The notes under the pieces: generated by a model
Database searches by the model: none
What the model was told of the DNA's origin: nothing
Seen by the model: only the letters and a program-made list of their open reading frames with translations
Origin: Pullulanibacillus pueri
Lineage (GTDB): Bacteria; Bacillota; Bacilli; Bacillales; Sporolactobacillaceae
NCBI RefSeq assembly: GCF_014639255.1
Contig: NZ_BMFV01000010.1
Coordinates: 52,699-116,698, forward strand
Reading direction: 5' to 3'
Length of the DNA: 64,000 nucleotides
Translations under genes and position numbers: made by a program
Shown here: one piece after another, positions 38,895 through 48,677 of the stretch
Layout: every line of letters begins with the position of its first letter
Numbering within the stretch: the stretch's first letter is position 1

Positions 38895-38962
38895 TTTCTC
38901 CAAAGTTTTTATTTTGTAGAAGAGTTAATGATAACTAAAAATTGCATGAGGTGAGCTAAAAA

Positions 38963-40465
38963 ATGAGAAGTAGATTCAAACAACATGTGTTTTTATTTGT
39001 GATTATATTTTTAATCCTGAGCATGGTGTTAGCTGGCTGTTCCTCAGAAAAAACGGACTCTGGAGCTTCAAAAAAGGTCAATAGCTTACAAATAATAGAG
39101 ACTGGGGACCATTTACCTCCAAAGGATGAGGATATCATTAATAAAAAGCTTAGTGAAAAGCTCGGGGTTAATATTGATCTTTCTGTTACAGCTTCAGGTG
39201 ATGATTATAAGAATAATATAAATACACGCTTAGCTGGAGGAGACTACCCAGATTTATTTTCAGTCATCGATCACCAGACCCTTCAACAGTATGCGGAGAA
39301 AGGACTTCTTCTAGATTTATCAGCCTATAAAGACAAATTAAAAACCACAATAGATTTCATAGGTGAGGAAAGTCTTAAAAAAGGAACGATTGATGGTAAA
39401 CTTTATGCGATTGCTGCTCGACCAACCATTAATTATAACACCTATTGGGTTCGAAAAGATTGGCTTGATAAATTAGGTCTTAAAGAACCTAAAACTATTA
39501 ATGATTTGATGAAAGTTGCAGAGGCATTTACTAATGATGATCCTGATGGTAATGGAAAGAAAGATACTTATGGTATTTCTGGAGGTCAACTTAATGCCTT
39601 TGCTCCTATATTTGGTGCTTTTGGTGTTGGTATGCCTGGGGATTTCTATGTAAAAGACGGAAAATTAGTTAATGCCTACTTTGACCCTGACATGAAACCC
39701 GCACTGTCCTTTATCAAGGATTTAGTGAGTCAAGGCGTGGTTGATCCTGATTTAATGGCTAATACTGGTCTGCAGCATCAAGATAAAGCCTTTCAAGGGA
39801 AGGTAGGCATCGTTTGGCTCGATTGGCCGAATATTACCAAGGATCAGTTTGTCAAACAGATCAAAGAGGCTAATCCTAAAGCAAAATGGGTTCAAATTGC
39901 AGCTCCAAAGGGTCCTGGAGGTCAGTATAATGGAAGTTGGGATACAGGTGCGACACCAGCGATCTTTGCGATTCCTAAAGGTCTGAAGAATGATCCGAAG
40001 AAGCTAGATAAAGTTTTTGAACTATTAAATTATGTTTCCTCGAAGGAAGGCAATAGATTGGTTCAATTCGGTGTTGAAGGCAGAGACTACGATTTAAAGG
40101 ATGGAAAAGTTGTGACGAAGCCTAAATTGGATGAAGAGGGTGGTTACTTTTGGTTATATCAATTTACGAGACGTCCAGAAAAAGAATATTTAAAGACAAA
40201 ATTCCCGAAACAACAGAAATATATAACCTTTGCCGATAATCAGCCTCAGATCCAAGCACTTAATAGTTATGTCAATATTCCAGACGGGTATAACCCAGCG
40301 GATGCTGATGCGTTTGCACAACAAGAAATTACTAAGTTTATATACGGAAAAAGATCACTTGATGAATATGATCAATTTCTTAAAAAGTTGAAAACAACAT
40401 TTAAATACCAGTCATACTTAGATAGCGCAAAGAAACAATTGAAAGATCTTGATTTAATCAAGTAG
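38963..40465 (+). CDS. LplA-type extracellular solute-binding lipoprotein
   Basis: The 500-residue protein has a lipoprotein signal with lipobox LAGC (cysteine near residue 26) and a family-1-like binding fold, including RKDWLDKLGLKEPKTINDLMKVAEAFTNDDPDGNGKKDTYG. This resembles LplA/YtcQ proteins that capture oligosaccharides, often uronate- or rhamnose-containing. It serves the two preceding permeases. A weak terminator (GAGTC/GACTC, about 40486-40510) follows and may lower expression of downstream genes. Confidence 0.88.
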   Translation: MRSRFKQHVFLFVIIFLILSMVLAGCSSEKTDSGASKKVNSLQIIETGDHLPPKDEDIINKKLSEKLGVNIDLSVTASGDDYKNNINTRLAGGDYPDLFSVIDHQTLQQYAEKGLLLDLSAYKDKLKTTIDFIGEESLKKGTIDGKLYAIAARPTINYNTYWVRKDWLDKLGLKEPKTINDLMKVAEAFTNDDPDGNGKKDTYGISGGQLNAFAPIFGAFGVGMPGDFYVKDGKLVNAYFDPDMKPALSFIKDLVSQGVVDPDLMANTGLQHQDKAFQGKVGIVWLDWPNITKDQFVKQIKEANPKAKWVQIAAPKGPGGQYNGSWDTGATPAIFAIPKGLKNDPKKLDKVFELLNYVSSKEGNRLVQFGVEGRDYDLKDGKVVTKPKLDEEGGYFWLYQFTRRPEKEYLKTKFPKQQKYITFADNQPQIQALNSYVNIPDGYNPADADAFAQQEITKFIYGKRSLDEYDQFLKKLKTTFKYQSYLDSAKKQLKDLDLIK

Positions 40466-40544
40466 AAAGTTAATAAGTCTTGTCTGAGTCTATTAAAGTG
40501 GGACTCTTTTAACAGAGCATTCATTAATTTTTAAGGAGGTTAAC

Positions 40545-41915
40545 ATGAGCAAAGAAGTTTATAATATTGGTGGCGTTGTGCCACACTTGACCGCTGTGGC
40601 GGATATTGAAGGGCCGCGAACAGAAACAGGGATTGGTGCAGTGATGCCATGGGCAAAAAAGCTTTGGTTTATTACTTATGTGGCCCACACATCTTCATCT
40701 GGTAATGGAACTGGTTTGTTTGAGGTCAACGAACATTTTGAGATCAGGAAGCATCCTGAAAGTGTTGTTGGAACGTATGCTAATCGGATGATACACTCAG
40801 AATCAAGTCAATTGATGATTGGACCCCATCTTATTAATACAAAGGGAAATGTGCGAACAATTACTGAATTGATTGATCATCGTTTGACTGCCTGTATGCC
40901 GCATTTAACAGATTCCCAGAATATGGTTTATGTTTTGACAATGGAAGGACTTTTATTCGAAGTTAATGTATATTCTCTAAAGGTTACAAGACTATTTAAT
41001 TTATTAGAAGAACTTGGAGTCTCTGAGGATTGTTACCCACATTTTAAAGGAGGGTGGACGAAGGATGGGCGAATCATTGTTGCCAATAATACCTATGATG
41101 AAAGAGAATATTTAGGGGATAAAAGTGATGGGAGATTGGCGGAATGGGATGGGAAAGAATGGTCCATTTTGGAGAGACGTCCATTTTGTGAAGTTACCTC
41201 ATCAGGAATGAGTCCTTTATTCGCAACGGGATTTGATAAGGCTTCTGCAATTCTCCGAGTATTAATTAATGGTCAGTGGTCAACGTATCGTCTACCTAAA
41301 GCAACACAAGCAATGGATCATATGTGGTTTACGGAGTGGCCAAGAATTCGTGAAGTTGAGACTGAACGATTACTTATGGATTTCCATGGAATGTTTTATG
41401 AACTGTCACATACAGCGTATGATGAGAAGATATGGGGGATTCGCCCAATTAGCACTCATTTACGCATGGTTCCAGACTTTTGTTCGTGGAGAGGTCTTCT
41501 AGTACTGGCAGGGAACCAAGTTACCCCAATTTCTGATTCTAATAAGTTGGCTGGAGAGCCACAATCTAACTTATGGTTTGGTAAGACAGATGATCTTTGG
41601 AAGTTTGGGAAGCCAAAAGGGTGGGGGGGGCCTTGGTGGGAACAAGAGGTCCAGGCCGGATTTCCTTCTGATCCATATTTAATGACGGGTTTTGACCATA
41701 AGGTTTTACATTTGTCCCATGATTCTGATGTAGAAGTAACATTTGATGTTGAGATTGATTTTTTGGGTAACGGAAGTTGGAACAAATATAAGGAGATAAA
41801 GGTTGAATCACATGGGTATTCTCATCATGAGTTTCCTTCAGGATTTAGTGCACATTGGGTAAGGATTATCCCTCGAAAGACTTGTAAAGCAAGTGCACAT
41901 TTTATATATAGCTAG
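40545..41915 (+). CDS. Probable beta-propeller protein of an unassigned family
   Basis: The 456-residue soluble protein has no signal peptide. Repeating blade-like strands (GLLFEVNVYSLKVTRLF, GGWTKDGRIIVANNT, GRLAEWDGKEWSILERRPFCEVTSSG, SWRGLLVLAGN, LWFGKTDDLWKFGKPKGWGGPWW) suggest a beta-propeller, and the last about 90 residues look like a beta-sandwich. I cannot name the family. It lies between the sugar importer and a FAD oxidoreductase on the same strand, with AAGGAGG before the ATG. A role in breaking down or sensing the imported glycoside is inferred from context only. Confidence 0.7.
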   Translation: MSKEVYNIGGVVPHLTAVADIEGPRTETGIGAVMPWAKKLWFITYVAHTSSSGNGTGLFEVNEHFEIRKHPESVVGTYANRMIHSESSQLMIGPHLINTKGNVRTITELIDHRLTACMPHLTDSQNMVYVLTMEGLLFEVNVYSLKVTRLFNLLEELGVSEDCYPHFKGGWTKDGRIIVANNTYDEREYLGDKSDGRLAEWDGKEWSILERRPFCEVTSSGMSPLFATGFDKASAILRVLINGQWSTYRLPKATQAMDHMWFTEWPRIREVETERLLMDFHGMFYELSHTAYDEKIWGIRPISTHLRMVPDFCSWRGLLVLAGNQVTPISDSNKLAGEPQSNLWFGKTDDLWKFGKPKGWGGPWWEQEVQAGFPSDPYLMTGFDHKVLHLSHDSDVEVTFDVEIDFLGNGSWNKYKEIKVESHGYSHHEFPSGFSAHWVRIIPRKTCKASAHFIYS

Positions 41916-41948
41916 GTCTCAATCAAAAAATTCTTTTGTAACTTTATT

Positions 41949-41964
41949 TTCGTAAGCGCTTTAT
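41949..41964 (+). promoter_or_regulatory. Weak cre-like box before the FAD oxidoreductase gene
   Basis: TTCGTAAGCGCTTTAT contains the symmetric core AAGCGCTT but deviates from the cre consensus at two positions. It may place this gene under CcpA, like the box at 36942. Confidence 0.35.
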
Positions 41965-42003
41965 ATAGATTGCAGATTACTTTGTGAGTAAGGAGGTTGA
42001 AGG

Positions 42004-43818
42004 GTGAGTAAACAAAATCGAATACAGTTATCAACAGAAATATTAATTGTTGGAGGCGGCCCAACGGGGGTTCCTGCTGCCTTAGCAGCGGCCCGTAACG
42101 GTGCAAAAGTCATTCTTTGTCAGGATCGCCCTGTTTTAGGTGGAAATAGTTCTTCTGAAGTTCGTATGCATATCATGGGTGCTTCTCCAAGAGGGAAGGA
42201 GTTAGAAACTGAAGCTAGAGAAACGGGGATTATAGAAGAAATCATGCTTGAGTGTGCGGTGCGCAACCCACAGAGAAGTGCAAGTATGTTGGACCTCGTT
42301 TTTTATGAAAAGTGTCGGGCAGAGCCCAATCTAACGCTGATGTTAAATACAACAGTTAATGGTGTAAAGAAGGATGGTGATCAGATCATTGCTGCCTATG
42401 CATCAAGAGAGAGTACGGAAGATTACTTTGAAATTGCTGCTGATATTTTTGTAGATTGTACTGGGGATGGAAGATTAGGTTATGAGGCTGAAGCCCTTTA
42501 TACAACAGGACGAGAGGCAACCGATGAGTTCAACGAGTCTGGCGCAAGTAGAAACCGCGATGCCCATCGGTTAGGATCATCACTTTTATTTACTGCTAGA
42601 GATATGGGGAGACCAGTGGTATTTACACCTCCTGAATGGGCTAGAAAATTTACAGAGGAAGATCTGAAATTCAGGAACCATGAATCATGGGAATATGGGT
42701 TTTGGTGGGTCGAGTACGGCGGGACCATGGATACTATTAAAGACAATGAAATCATCCGTGATGAATTGCTAGCTATAATGCTTGGTGTTTGGGATCACAT
42801 CAAGAATAGTGGAAATCATCCTGAATCTGCAAATTGGGCATTAGATTGGTTTGGATTTCTACCAGGGAAAAGAGAATCACGTCGATTTATTGGTCAACAT
42901 GTTTTAACTCAAAATGATTTAGAGCAGGCAGTTCATTTTGATGATGTTATTGCTTATGGAGGATGGTCGATGGACCGGCATCCTCCAGCAGGAATCGATG
43001 CGAAGGAAACGGAGCCAGCGGATCAACCTTACACTCCTTATATTTACGGGATTCCCTTGCGATCTATGATTAGTAAGAATGTTAGCAATCTTATGTTTGC
43101 GGGCAGAAATCTATCTGCAACTCACATTGCGTTTTCAAGTACACGTGTGATGGCAACTTGTGCGGTGATGGGAGAAGGATTAGGAACCTTTGCAGCACTT
43201 ACAGTTCATTATAAAAAGCCTTTGAAAGAGGCTTGGCGAGATGAGAATCTTATTAAGGAAGCCCAACAGCAGTTGATCCGCCAAGGCGCATTTCTTCCTG
43301 GTAAATTTTTTGAAGGGAATTTGGCACGGTTGGCAAATATTCGAGCATCTTCTGAGCAGGAATTAGGAAAGGCTGAAAATGTTGTGGATGGTTTTACTAG
43401 ATCTGTTCATGGTGAAAAAGGGGTTCGACCTGATTTAACTCGTCCTGGAACTCATCGCTGGATGTCTGATCCGTATGACGCAAGTCCGTGGTTAGAATTA
43501 AAATGGGAAGAGCCTGTTGAGGTTTCTAAGATAACACTTGTTTTAGATACAGGACTACATCGTTTTCTTAGTTTATCTCATTCTGATGGTCTCCAAGAAA
43601 AAATGGTATGGGGGCAGGCGCAACCCGAAACATTAAAAGAATTTAAATTAGTTGCAAGGCATGCGGAAGGCGAAACTGATATTGCACATGTTAAAAATAA
43701 TTATCATGGTCAAGTTCATTTCAAAGTGGATCTGAAAAAGCTGTCCGAGTTGCGACTTGAGGTATTCAGCACAAATGGGTTGGATCATGCAAGAGTCATC
43801 GAAGTGAGATGTGAATAA
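42004..43818 (+). CDS. FAD-dependent oxidoreductase with C-terminal discoidin-like domain
   Basis: The 604-residue protein has a dinucleotide-binding fold at the N-terminus ([24 protein letters not shown], then [16 protein letters not shown]) of the FAD_oxidored type (PF12831-like). A second FAD motif is [31 protein letters not shown]. From about residue 445 a beta-rich segment (ENVVDGF...[22 protein letters not shown]) looks like an F5/8 type C carbohydrate-binding fold. The start is GTG behind AAGGAGG. Such enzymes occur in polysaccharide-utilisation loci, but the reaction is unproven. Confidence 0.82.
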   Translation: MSKQNRIQLSTEILIVGGGPTGVPAALAAARNGAKVILCQDRPVLGGNSSSEVRMHIMGASPRGKELETEARETGIIEEIMLECAVRNPQRSASMLDLVFYEKCRAEPNLTLMLNTTVNGVKKDGDQIIAAYASRESTEDYFEIAADIFVDCTGDGRLGYEAEALYTTGREATDEFNESGASRNRDAHRLGSSLLFTARDMGRPVVFTPPEWARKFTEEDLKFRNHESWEYGFWWVEYGGTMDTIKDNEIIRDELLAIMLGVWDHIKNSGNHPESANWALDWFGFLPGKRESRRFIGQHVLTQNDLEQAVHFDDVIAYGGWSMDRHPPAGIDAKETEPADQPYTPYIYGIPLRSMISKNVSNLMFAGRNLSATHIAFSSTRVMATCAVMGEGLGTFAALTVHYKKPLKEAWRDENLIKEAQQQLIRQGAFLPGKFFEGNLARLANIRASSEQELGKAENVVDGFTRSVHGEKGVRPDLTRPGTHRWMSDPYDASPWLELKWEEPVEVSKITLVLDTGLHRFLSLSHSDGLQEKMVWGQAQPETLKEFKLVARHAEGETDIAHVKNNYHGQVHFKVDLKKLSELRLEVFSTNGLDHARVIEVRCE

Positions 43819-43832
43819 ACACTTATAATACG

Positions 43833-43879
43833 AAGCGAGGTAAAACCTTTTGATAATAAAGGTCTTACCTCGCTTTTTT
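43833..43879 (+). terminator. Terminator at the end of the sugar locus
   Basis: AAGCGAGGTAA and TTACCTCGCTT form a long stem, extended inward by ACCTTT/AAAGGT, followed by a run of T. Confidence 0.85.
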
Positions 43880-43959
43880 ATGAATACTATTTAGGCATAC
43901 TTGCAAGTGTGAAAGCAAAGAGGCGATGAATTCTACCGATCGTAAAGTGTGTTAAAACA

Positions 43960-44214
43960 ATGGTTCAAAGTGAAAAGTTTGTATTACGTCATCAAGGCGA
44001 AGGAGAACATTTGTCGATTTTTGGAAGAGAGCTTATATCTACCACTTGGAAACCTTGTAAAATGAATCTTGCTATTCGTGGACTTGAGGGAAATATTGGT
44101 AAAAACCGCGCAGATGCATTTCATAATGATGTGTGGTCAAAATATGGATTCCAAATTTTTTGTAATCAGATCAAAGTAAGTCATGAAAAGTGGGAGGAAC
44201 TTTTCTGGAAGTAA
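43960..44214 (+). pseudogene. Fragment of a type I restriction-modification methylase (hsdM)
   Basis: The reading frame contains VQSEKFVLRH and then [39 protein letters not shown]. This reproduces the HsdM core FVQSEKF...[22 protein letters not shown]..NLG...ADTFHNDLH. The glycine-rich SAM motif upstream and the catalytic NPPF downstream are both missing, and after about residue 60 the similarity is lost. It is an internal scrap of about 60 codons from a gene of about 500. No hsdS or hsdR piece was found. It is probably a relic of a lost restriction island. Confidence 0.75.
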
Positions 44215-44238
44215 TCAAAAAAATAAAAAAAGGAAATC

Positions 44239-44266
44239 AGAGAGGGGTACTTAGCCTCTCTTTATT
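44239..44266 (+). terminator. Terminator after the hsdM fragment
   Basis: AGAGAGG/CCTCTCT form a 7-bp stem with a 9-base loop, followed by TTATTT. Confidence 0.65.
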
Positions 44267-44268
44267 TA

Positions 44269-44283
44269 AATCGTGGTGAACCG
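44269..44283 (+). repeat. Half-site resembling the rlmH attachment region
   Basis: AATCGTGGTGAACCG matches the rlmH 3' end AATCGTGGGGAACCG (5873-5887 region) at 14 of 15 positions; the TATCATAA half is absent. It lies next to the hsdM scrap and could be one half of a former integration junction. Confidence 0.3.
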
Positions 44284-44415
44284 GCCAGGGGGTGTAATTA
44301 AGGTTTTTTATTTTCCGATTGTGGACATGTTAAAATAAAGGATGGGTAGACATATAGATGTAAATCTAATATGGAAAAAACTACCCAGGTTTGTGCTTGA
44401 AAAGGGGAATTATGA

Positions 44416-46362
44416 ATGGAAAATATTGAATCGAGGGAATTATTCTGGGGAAGGGTAATAACGGTCTTTAAGCAGGCTTTTAAAGTCAACAAAAACCCTT
44501 TTCCTTGGTTAAAAGCCTTTCGTGCAGGATTGGCAGCTTCTTTACCTGTTTTTATTGGGATGTTATTGGGGCACTTGGATTATGGCTTACTCGCTTGTAT
44601 TGGCGCTTTCACCTATTTATATGTGTTTGACATCCCATATGTACAAAGAGCTAAAAAGATATTCTTTGTCATGATAGGCATCACTCTTTCGGTCTTCTTG
44701 GGAACTCTCCTTGCACCTTACCCTATAGGGGCGGATATTGTGATGGGGGTTATTGGTGCGATTGCCATTTTTGTTTTTGGTGCATTACAAATTACTGGTC
44801 CTTCCGCAATATTTTTTGTCTTGTGTTTTGCGATGACGACCGGCATGCCTAGTGATCCATCCCTTGCCCCTTTACGTGCGGGATTTGTGCTCTTAGGTGG
44901 GGCATTATCGTGGGTCATCTCTATGTTAGGTTGGTTTAAGAATCCTCATGGTCCTGAAATCAATGCTGTAAAAAGAGTATATAAGGAATTAGCGAGTCTA
45001 ATGGATGCGGTAGGAACAAGTCAGCTTCATGCAGCTAAAAACAGAATGATTTCAGCTTTGAATCAAACGGAATCCGTTCTTTTATCGGGATATTCTACCA
45101 AGGTCAAAGCGAACGGTTGGAAAAGACTCTACTTATTAAATGAATATGCAAATGCCATATATATAGATGTCGTCGCATATTCTAACGGAAAAAACAGCGC
45201 CTTTCCACCGGAATTAGGGGCATCCGTTCGAGCTTTATCAGAGAGTATAGGCTCAAAAAAGAAAAATGATAGGAAGATCCTTCAGCCTGTTCACATGAAT
45301 AAGGAAGTCGGGGAAATCCTTGAAAAGATCTATGATGCAGATGCCATTCTAAATGAGAATGTGGACAAGATTGATCAGGAGGTACAAGTCGATAGGCCTT
45401 CCTTAAAAACCATTTTCTTAGGTGCGTTTGATAAAAAATCTATTATTTTCTTGTCTTCAATTAAGTACGGAGTTGTTCTGACAATTGCAGCACTTATCGC
45501 TCATATCTTTCCTTTTGAAAGGTCGTATTGGGTTCCTTTATCCTGTGCGGCTGTAATGTCTGGAAATACGATCATTGCTACCTTTCATCGAGCGGTGCAA
45601 CGTATGTTTGGAACGCTTATTGGCCTACTCATTGCCGGTCTAATTCTTGTCACGGTACATAATGGGTATATCATTGCTCTCGTTATCCTCTGTCTAACCT
45701 TCGTAACAGAACTTTTTATTGTCAGGAACTATGGGATGGCAGCACTGTTCTTTACTCCCTCTGCTTTAATCATGGCAGAGTATTCAACACAGGTCTTTGA
45801 CTACTCTTACTTTGCTACAGTAAGGGCAACGGATATTATTGTTGGAAGTCTTATTGGGCTTGCAGGTGCTCTTTTAATAGGAAGTCGGTCGGCCTCTAAG
45901 CTTTTAAATCATTTAATTGCTAAAACAATACGGAGCCAGGGGCAATTAATTCTAGCGATGTTCTCAAGACATAGTCACAGGACTCACTATACGAAGATTA
46001 GCGAACGGAGTAAAATGCAGACTAATTTTACAAATTTAATGACGCTGTATAACACGGCTCTAGGCGAGTTATTTAGTAATAAGGAGCGAATAGATTCACT
46101 GTGGCCAGTGATTTTCTCCATTGAGCAAATAGAGCACTATTTGGATACAAGCTTAAAAACCGGGAATAGCGGGAAAATCCCTGATGAGACTCTTGCACAG
46201 TGGTTATATGTTTTTGAAACGATGGCCCTGGCCGTTGACAATGATCAGATCCCCACAGTTAAAGAGGTGCCGGATATAGAAGGATTCACACATCTGCGTA
46301 CCGAGGTTTTGGAATTGCAAAAGGCTTTTCAGCTTGTGAAAAAGGAGAAACCAGAGGCATAA
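44416..46362 (+). CDS. FUSC-family membrane protein (aromatic acid exporter-like)
   Basis: The 648-residue protein has two clusters of about six hydrophobic helices (about residues 28-175 and 335-490) separated by a soluble region, and it ends in a helical domain. This two-block layout (RAGLAASLPVFIGMLLGHLDYGLLACIGAFTYLY... and YGVVLTIAALIAHIFPFERSYWVPLSCAAVMSG) is that of the FUSC/YccS/AaeB family of putative anion or hydroxyaromatic acid exporters. AAAGGGG precedes the ATG. The gene is monocistronic with its own terminator. Confidence 0.83.
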   Translation: MENIESRELFWGRVITVFKQAFKVNKNPFPWLKAFRAGLAASLPVFIGMLLGHLDYGLLACIGAFTYLYVFDIPYVQRAKKIFFVMIGITLSVFLGTLLAPYPIGADIVMGVIGAIAIFVFGALQITGPSAIFFVLCFAMTTGMPSDPSLAPLRAGFVLLGGALSWVISMLGWFKNPHGPEINAVKRVYKELASLMDAVGTSQLHAAKNRMISALNQTESVLLSGYSTKVKANGWKRLYLLNEYANAIYIDVVAYSNGKNSAFPPELGASVRALSESIGSKKKNDRKILQPVHMNKEVGEILEKIYDADAILNENVDKIDQEVQVDRPSLKTIFLGAFDKKSIIFLSSIKYGVVLTIAALIAHIFPFERSYWVPLSCAAVMSGNTIIATFHRAVQRMFGTLIGLLIAGLILVTVHNGYIIALVILCLTFVTELFIVRNYGMAALFFTPSALIMAEYSTQVFDYSYFATVRATDIIVGSLIGLAGALLIGSRSASKLLNHLIAKTIRSQGQLILAMFSRHSHRTHYTKISERSKMQTNFTNLMTLYNTALGELFSNKERIDSLWPVIFSIEQIEHYLDTSLKTGNSGKIPDETLAQWLYVFETMALAVDNDQIPTVKEVPDIEGFTHLRTEVLELQKAFQLVKKEKPEA

Positions 46363-46508
46363 ATAGGTGAAATCGTAGCTTGTAAAGATCCGTTTGACTG
46401 TCGATATCAATAAAGTCGAAAGGCCACCATTCTATGAGGCTAGGCTTGTAATTAATGACAATGACTGCTGTTAGGGCCATGTTATCACATATAAAATATT
46501 TTCACACC

Positions 46509-46542
46509 GGAACTGTGGGTCGTTGACTACAGTTCCTTTTTT
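46509..46542 (+). terminator. Terminator after the FUSC gene
   Basis: GGAACTGT/ACAGTTCC form a perfect 8-bp stem with a 12-base loop, followed by six T residues. Confidence 0.85.
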
Positions 46543-46615
46543 CTATGAACTATTCATGTTGACATTGGGACACGACAGATCCTATTGACAAAACCGCCTC
46601 ACTTCCACTGACGCC

Positions 46616-46746
46616 TTTACATTCGAGGTGATTTGTTTACAAGAAAACAACAGTGTTTACATATTGATGTGACGGGATGTGTACAAATCTGTTACTAGAG
46701 TTTTCATAAATGTATACAAAAAGAGTTAGTTTACAAAGTGTTTACG
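46616..46746 (+). repeat. TTTACA iteron array, candidate parC centromere
   Basis: TTTACA occurs at 46616, 46636 and 46656, spaced exactly 20 bp (two helical turns), and again at 46730, with TTTACG at 46741. Variants TGTACA (46680) and TATACA (46713) fill the gap; several copies are preceded by G (GTTTACA). The array ends about 110 bases before the ParM gene. ParR proteins bind such repeats upstream of parMR, so a centromere is the natural reading. A TTATAA near 46771 may be part of the parMR promoter. Confidence 0.65.
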
Positions 46747-46858
46747 TTTCTAGTTTCCCTTCCACAAGCCTTATAAAAGAGGCGAATAGTGTTAATAGAA
46801 ACAATTGAGGTTTAAGCTCATAAAAATCTATCAAACAATTTGGAAGGGAATGAGGTAT

Positions 46859-48028
46859 ATGGCAACATCTAGAATTGCTGCTGTGGATGTTGGAAATGAT
46901 TCAATAAAGGCTCTTTTTGGGGAAAGGGAATATGAGGTCAATATCCCTAATATTGTGGCTATCGACACGGAAGATCGGCCGGTGATCGGCATTGAGGAAT
47001 TGGATCATAAGAATCCTCTTGATGGCATCCATATTAAGGTCCACTCCCCTGCTTTAAAGGAGAACAATGTGATTTTTCGTGTAGGTCATCTGGCAACGAA
47101 GGCGAATAATGCAACAGAATTGGATCCCGGAAGTAGTAAATCAGAAGAAGATCAAACTTTAATCATGCTTTTAGCCACATTAGCTTTAGATGCGGTTAGA
47201 GAGGAAAATACATCGCAATTTCCACGGACAAAAAATGTGATTGATGCCAATTATACCTTGGGAACGGGGTTGCCACTTCGTGAAGTAAAAGAAGGGAAAG
47301 ATGCTGGCTATCGGTCCAAGCTCATTGGTTCTGTCCATCAAGTCGAGTTCCTTGTAACACCAAAGTACCAAGGTTTAAAGGTCAATATTAAATTTGATGA
47401 AATCAAGGTTTATCCGGAAGGCTTTGCGGCATTCATTAATTTAGTGATGGATAATGATTTGAAAATCATTAATAAAGATTTGATTAATAAAAGAATCCTC
47501 ATTCAAGATATTGGTGGGTTGTCAACAGATATTGCCGTTATTAAGAATCGAACCGTTGATGATGACAAGGCTCAAGGATTTAATTTGGGTGTTTCGGAAT
47601 CTCTAGAAGCGATAAGAGAAGAAATTCGCTCGAAGCACGGAGTGGAATTAGATAGTCGTTTAGATGTGGTCGATATCATTACGAGAAAAACAGACCGCAA
47701 TCATATTATGGTTAAGGGCAGTCGGACCAGTGTCCATGATATTACTGATCGGATTCTTCTTGAACTCGCGAAGAAAGAATACCGTTTATTGCGTAATGTT
47801 TGGCAAAAAAACTCACAAACCGAAATTTGCTACTTTGTCGGGGGCGGAGCCAATGTTTTAAAGGATTACATAAAGACGTTAAATAATAATTTAGACGGAT
47901 ACAATATTGATTTTTTTGAAGATGAAAAGGAAAGTATTTGGATGATGGCAAATGCTTATTATAAGTTGATTGCTGATTTTGTGAAGAAGACCGAGAAATC
48001 AAAGCCTAAAGAGACGGTTAAGAAGTGA
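46859..48028 (+). CDS. parM: ParM-like actin-family DNA-segregation ATPase
   Basis: The 389-residue protein has the actin/Hsp70 nucleotide fold: phosphate-1 loop AAVDVGNDSIKALFG (D10), phosphate-2 loop IQDIGGLSTDIAVIKN and adenosine motif CYFVGGGANVLKDYI. ParM/StbA proteins polymerise into filaments that push plasmid copies apart through ParR bound at parC. ATG 46859 follows GAATGAGGT and yields MATSRIAAVDVGND. An in-frame start at 46805 lacks a ribosome site. The next gene encodes a ParR-like protein 15 bases downstream. Confidence 0.85.
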   Translation: MATSRIAAVDVGNDSIKALFGEREYEVNIPNIVAIDTEDRPVIGIEELDHKNPLDGIHIKVHSPALKENNVIFRVGHLATKANNATELDPGSSKSEEDQTLIMLLATLALDAVREENTSQFPRTKNVIDANYTLGTGLPLREVKEGKDAGYRSKLIGSVHQVEFLVTPKYQGLKVNIKFDEIKVYPEGFAAFINLVMDNDLKIINKDLINKRILIQDIGGLSTDIAVIKNRTVDDDKAQGFNLGVSESLEAIREEIRSKHGVELDSRLDVVDIITRKTDRNHIMVKGSRTSVHDITDRILLELAKKEYRLLRNVWQKNSQTEICYFVGGGANVLKDYIKTLNNNLDGYNIDFFEDEKESIWMMANAYYKLIADFVKKTEKSKPKETVKK

Positions 48029-48043
48029 GGGTAGGGTGAGGCT

Positions 48044-48625
48044 ATGAAAGCTGAAATAAAGAGGGGCCAAGCGATTTCCTTTCGTGTCCCCTCAGATACA
48101 CCCGATCATCTATTAAAACAGCTACAAAAATTAAAAGAAACAGAGAGAAGAAATTTTTCGAGTTGTATCGCTGAATATGTTATGCGAGGTGTCAGTCAAT
48201 CTGTTAAAAAGGAACAGGAGACGATTACGATTCCCCTGCCTAAAAAGCTGAGTAAGTCCCAACGCGATTGGTTAAAGCATGAACATTCTGAGGCTGTCCT
48301 TGGCAGTATTATTTATCAGCTTTTAACGGATCCAGTACGAGCGACGGCTTTACTTGCTTCTCTCAACAGTAACGCTTTAGATATTGATGAAGCTTTGTAT
48401 TTACAAGAGGACAAGCAGGAAGAAGCGAACTCTCTGGATCTGATGGAAGAGGAAGAGCATCATGAGGCTACTCAAGAGATAGCGATAGCCGATGAAGGCA
48501 CTTCGGATGATATTAATGATTTTGATTGGCAAGACATAGAGCATAGCGACGCCACTGAAAATGAAGAGGTAGAGGATGATTTGGACAACCTTTTAGGCGA
48601 TTTTCTTTCTAAAATGAATAAGTGA
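48044..48625 (+). CDS. parR: ParR-like ribbon-helix-helix centromere-binding protein
   Basis: The 193-residue protein has an N-terminal ribbon-helix-helix (QAISFRVPSDTPDHLLKQLQKLKETERRNFSSCIAEYVMRGV, about residues 10-52), a middle helical part, and a very acidic C-terminal tail ending LLGDFLSKMNK. In ParR proteins the N-terminal domain binds parC repeats and the C-terminal helix caps the ParM filament; the tail here fits. It is co-transcribed with parM and closed by a terminator. Sequence-level assignment is moderate, but the context is strong. Confidence 0.78.
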   Translation: MKAEIKRGQAISFRVPSDTPDHLLKQLQKLKETERRNFSSCIAEYVMRGVSQSVKKEQETITIPLPKKLSKSQRDWLKHEHSEAVLGSIIYQLLTDPVRATALLASLNSNALDIDEALYLQEDKQEEANSLDLMEEEEHHEATQEIAIADEGTSDDINDFDWQDIEHSDATENEEVEDDLDNLLGDFLSKMNK

Positions 48626-48631
48626 AAATTT

Positions 48632-48677
48632 TAAAGTCTACCTTCTTTTTTAATCAGAATGGTAGACTTTAGTTTTG
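48632..48677. terminator. Terminator after parR
   Basis: TAAAGTCTACC and GGTAGACTTTA form a perfect 11-bp stem around an 18-base loop, followed by GTTTT. Confidence 0.8.
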
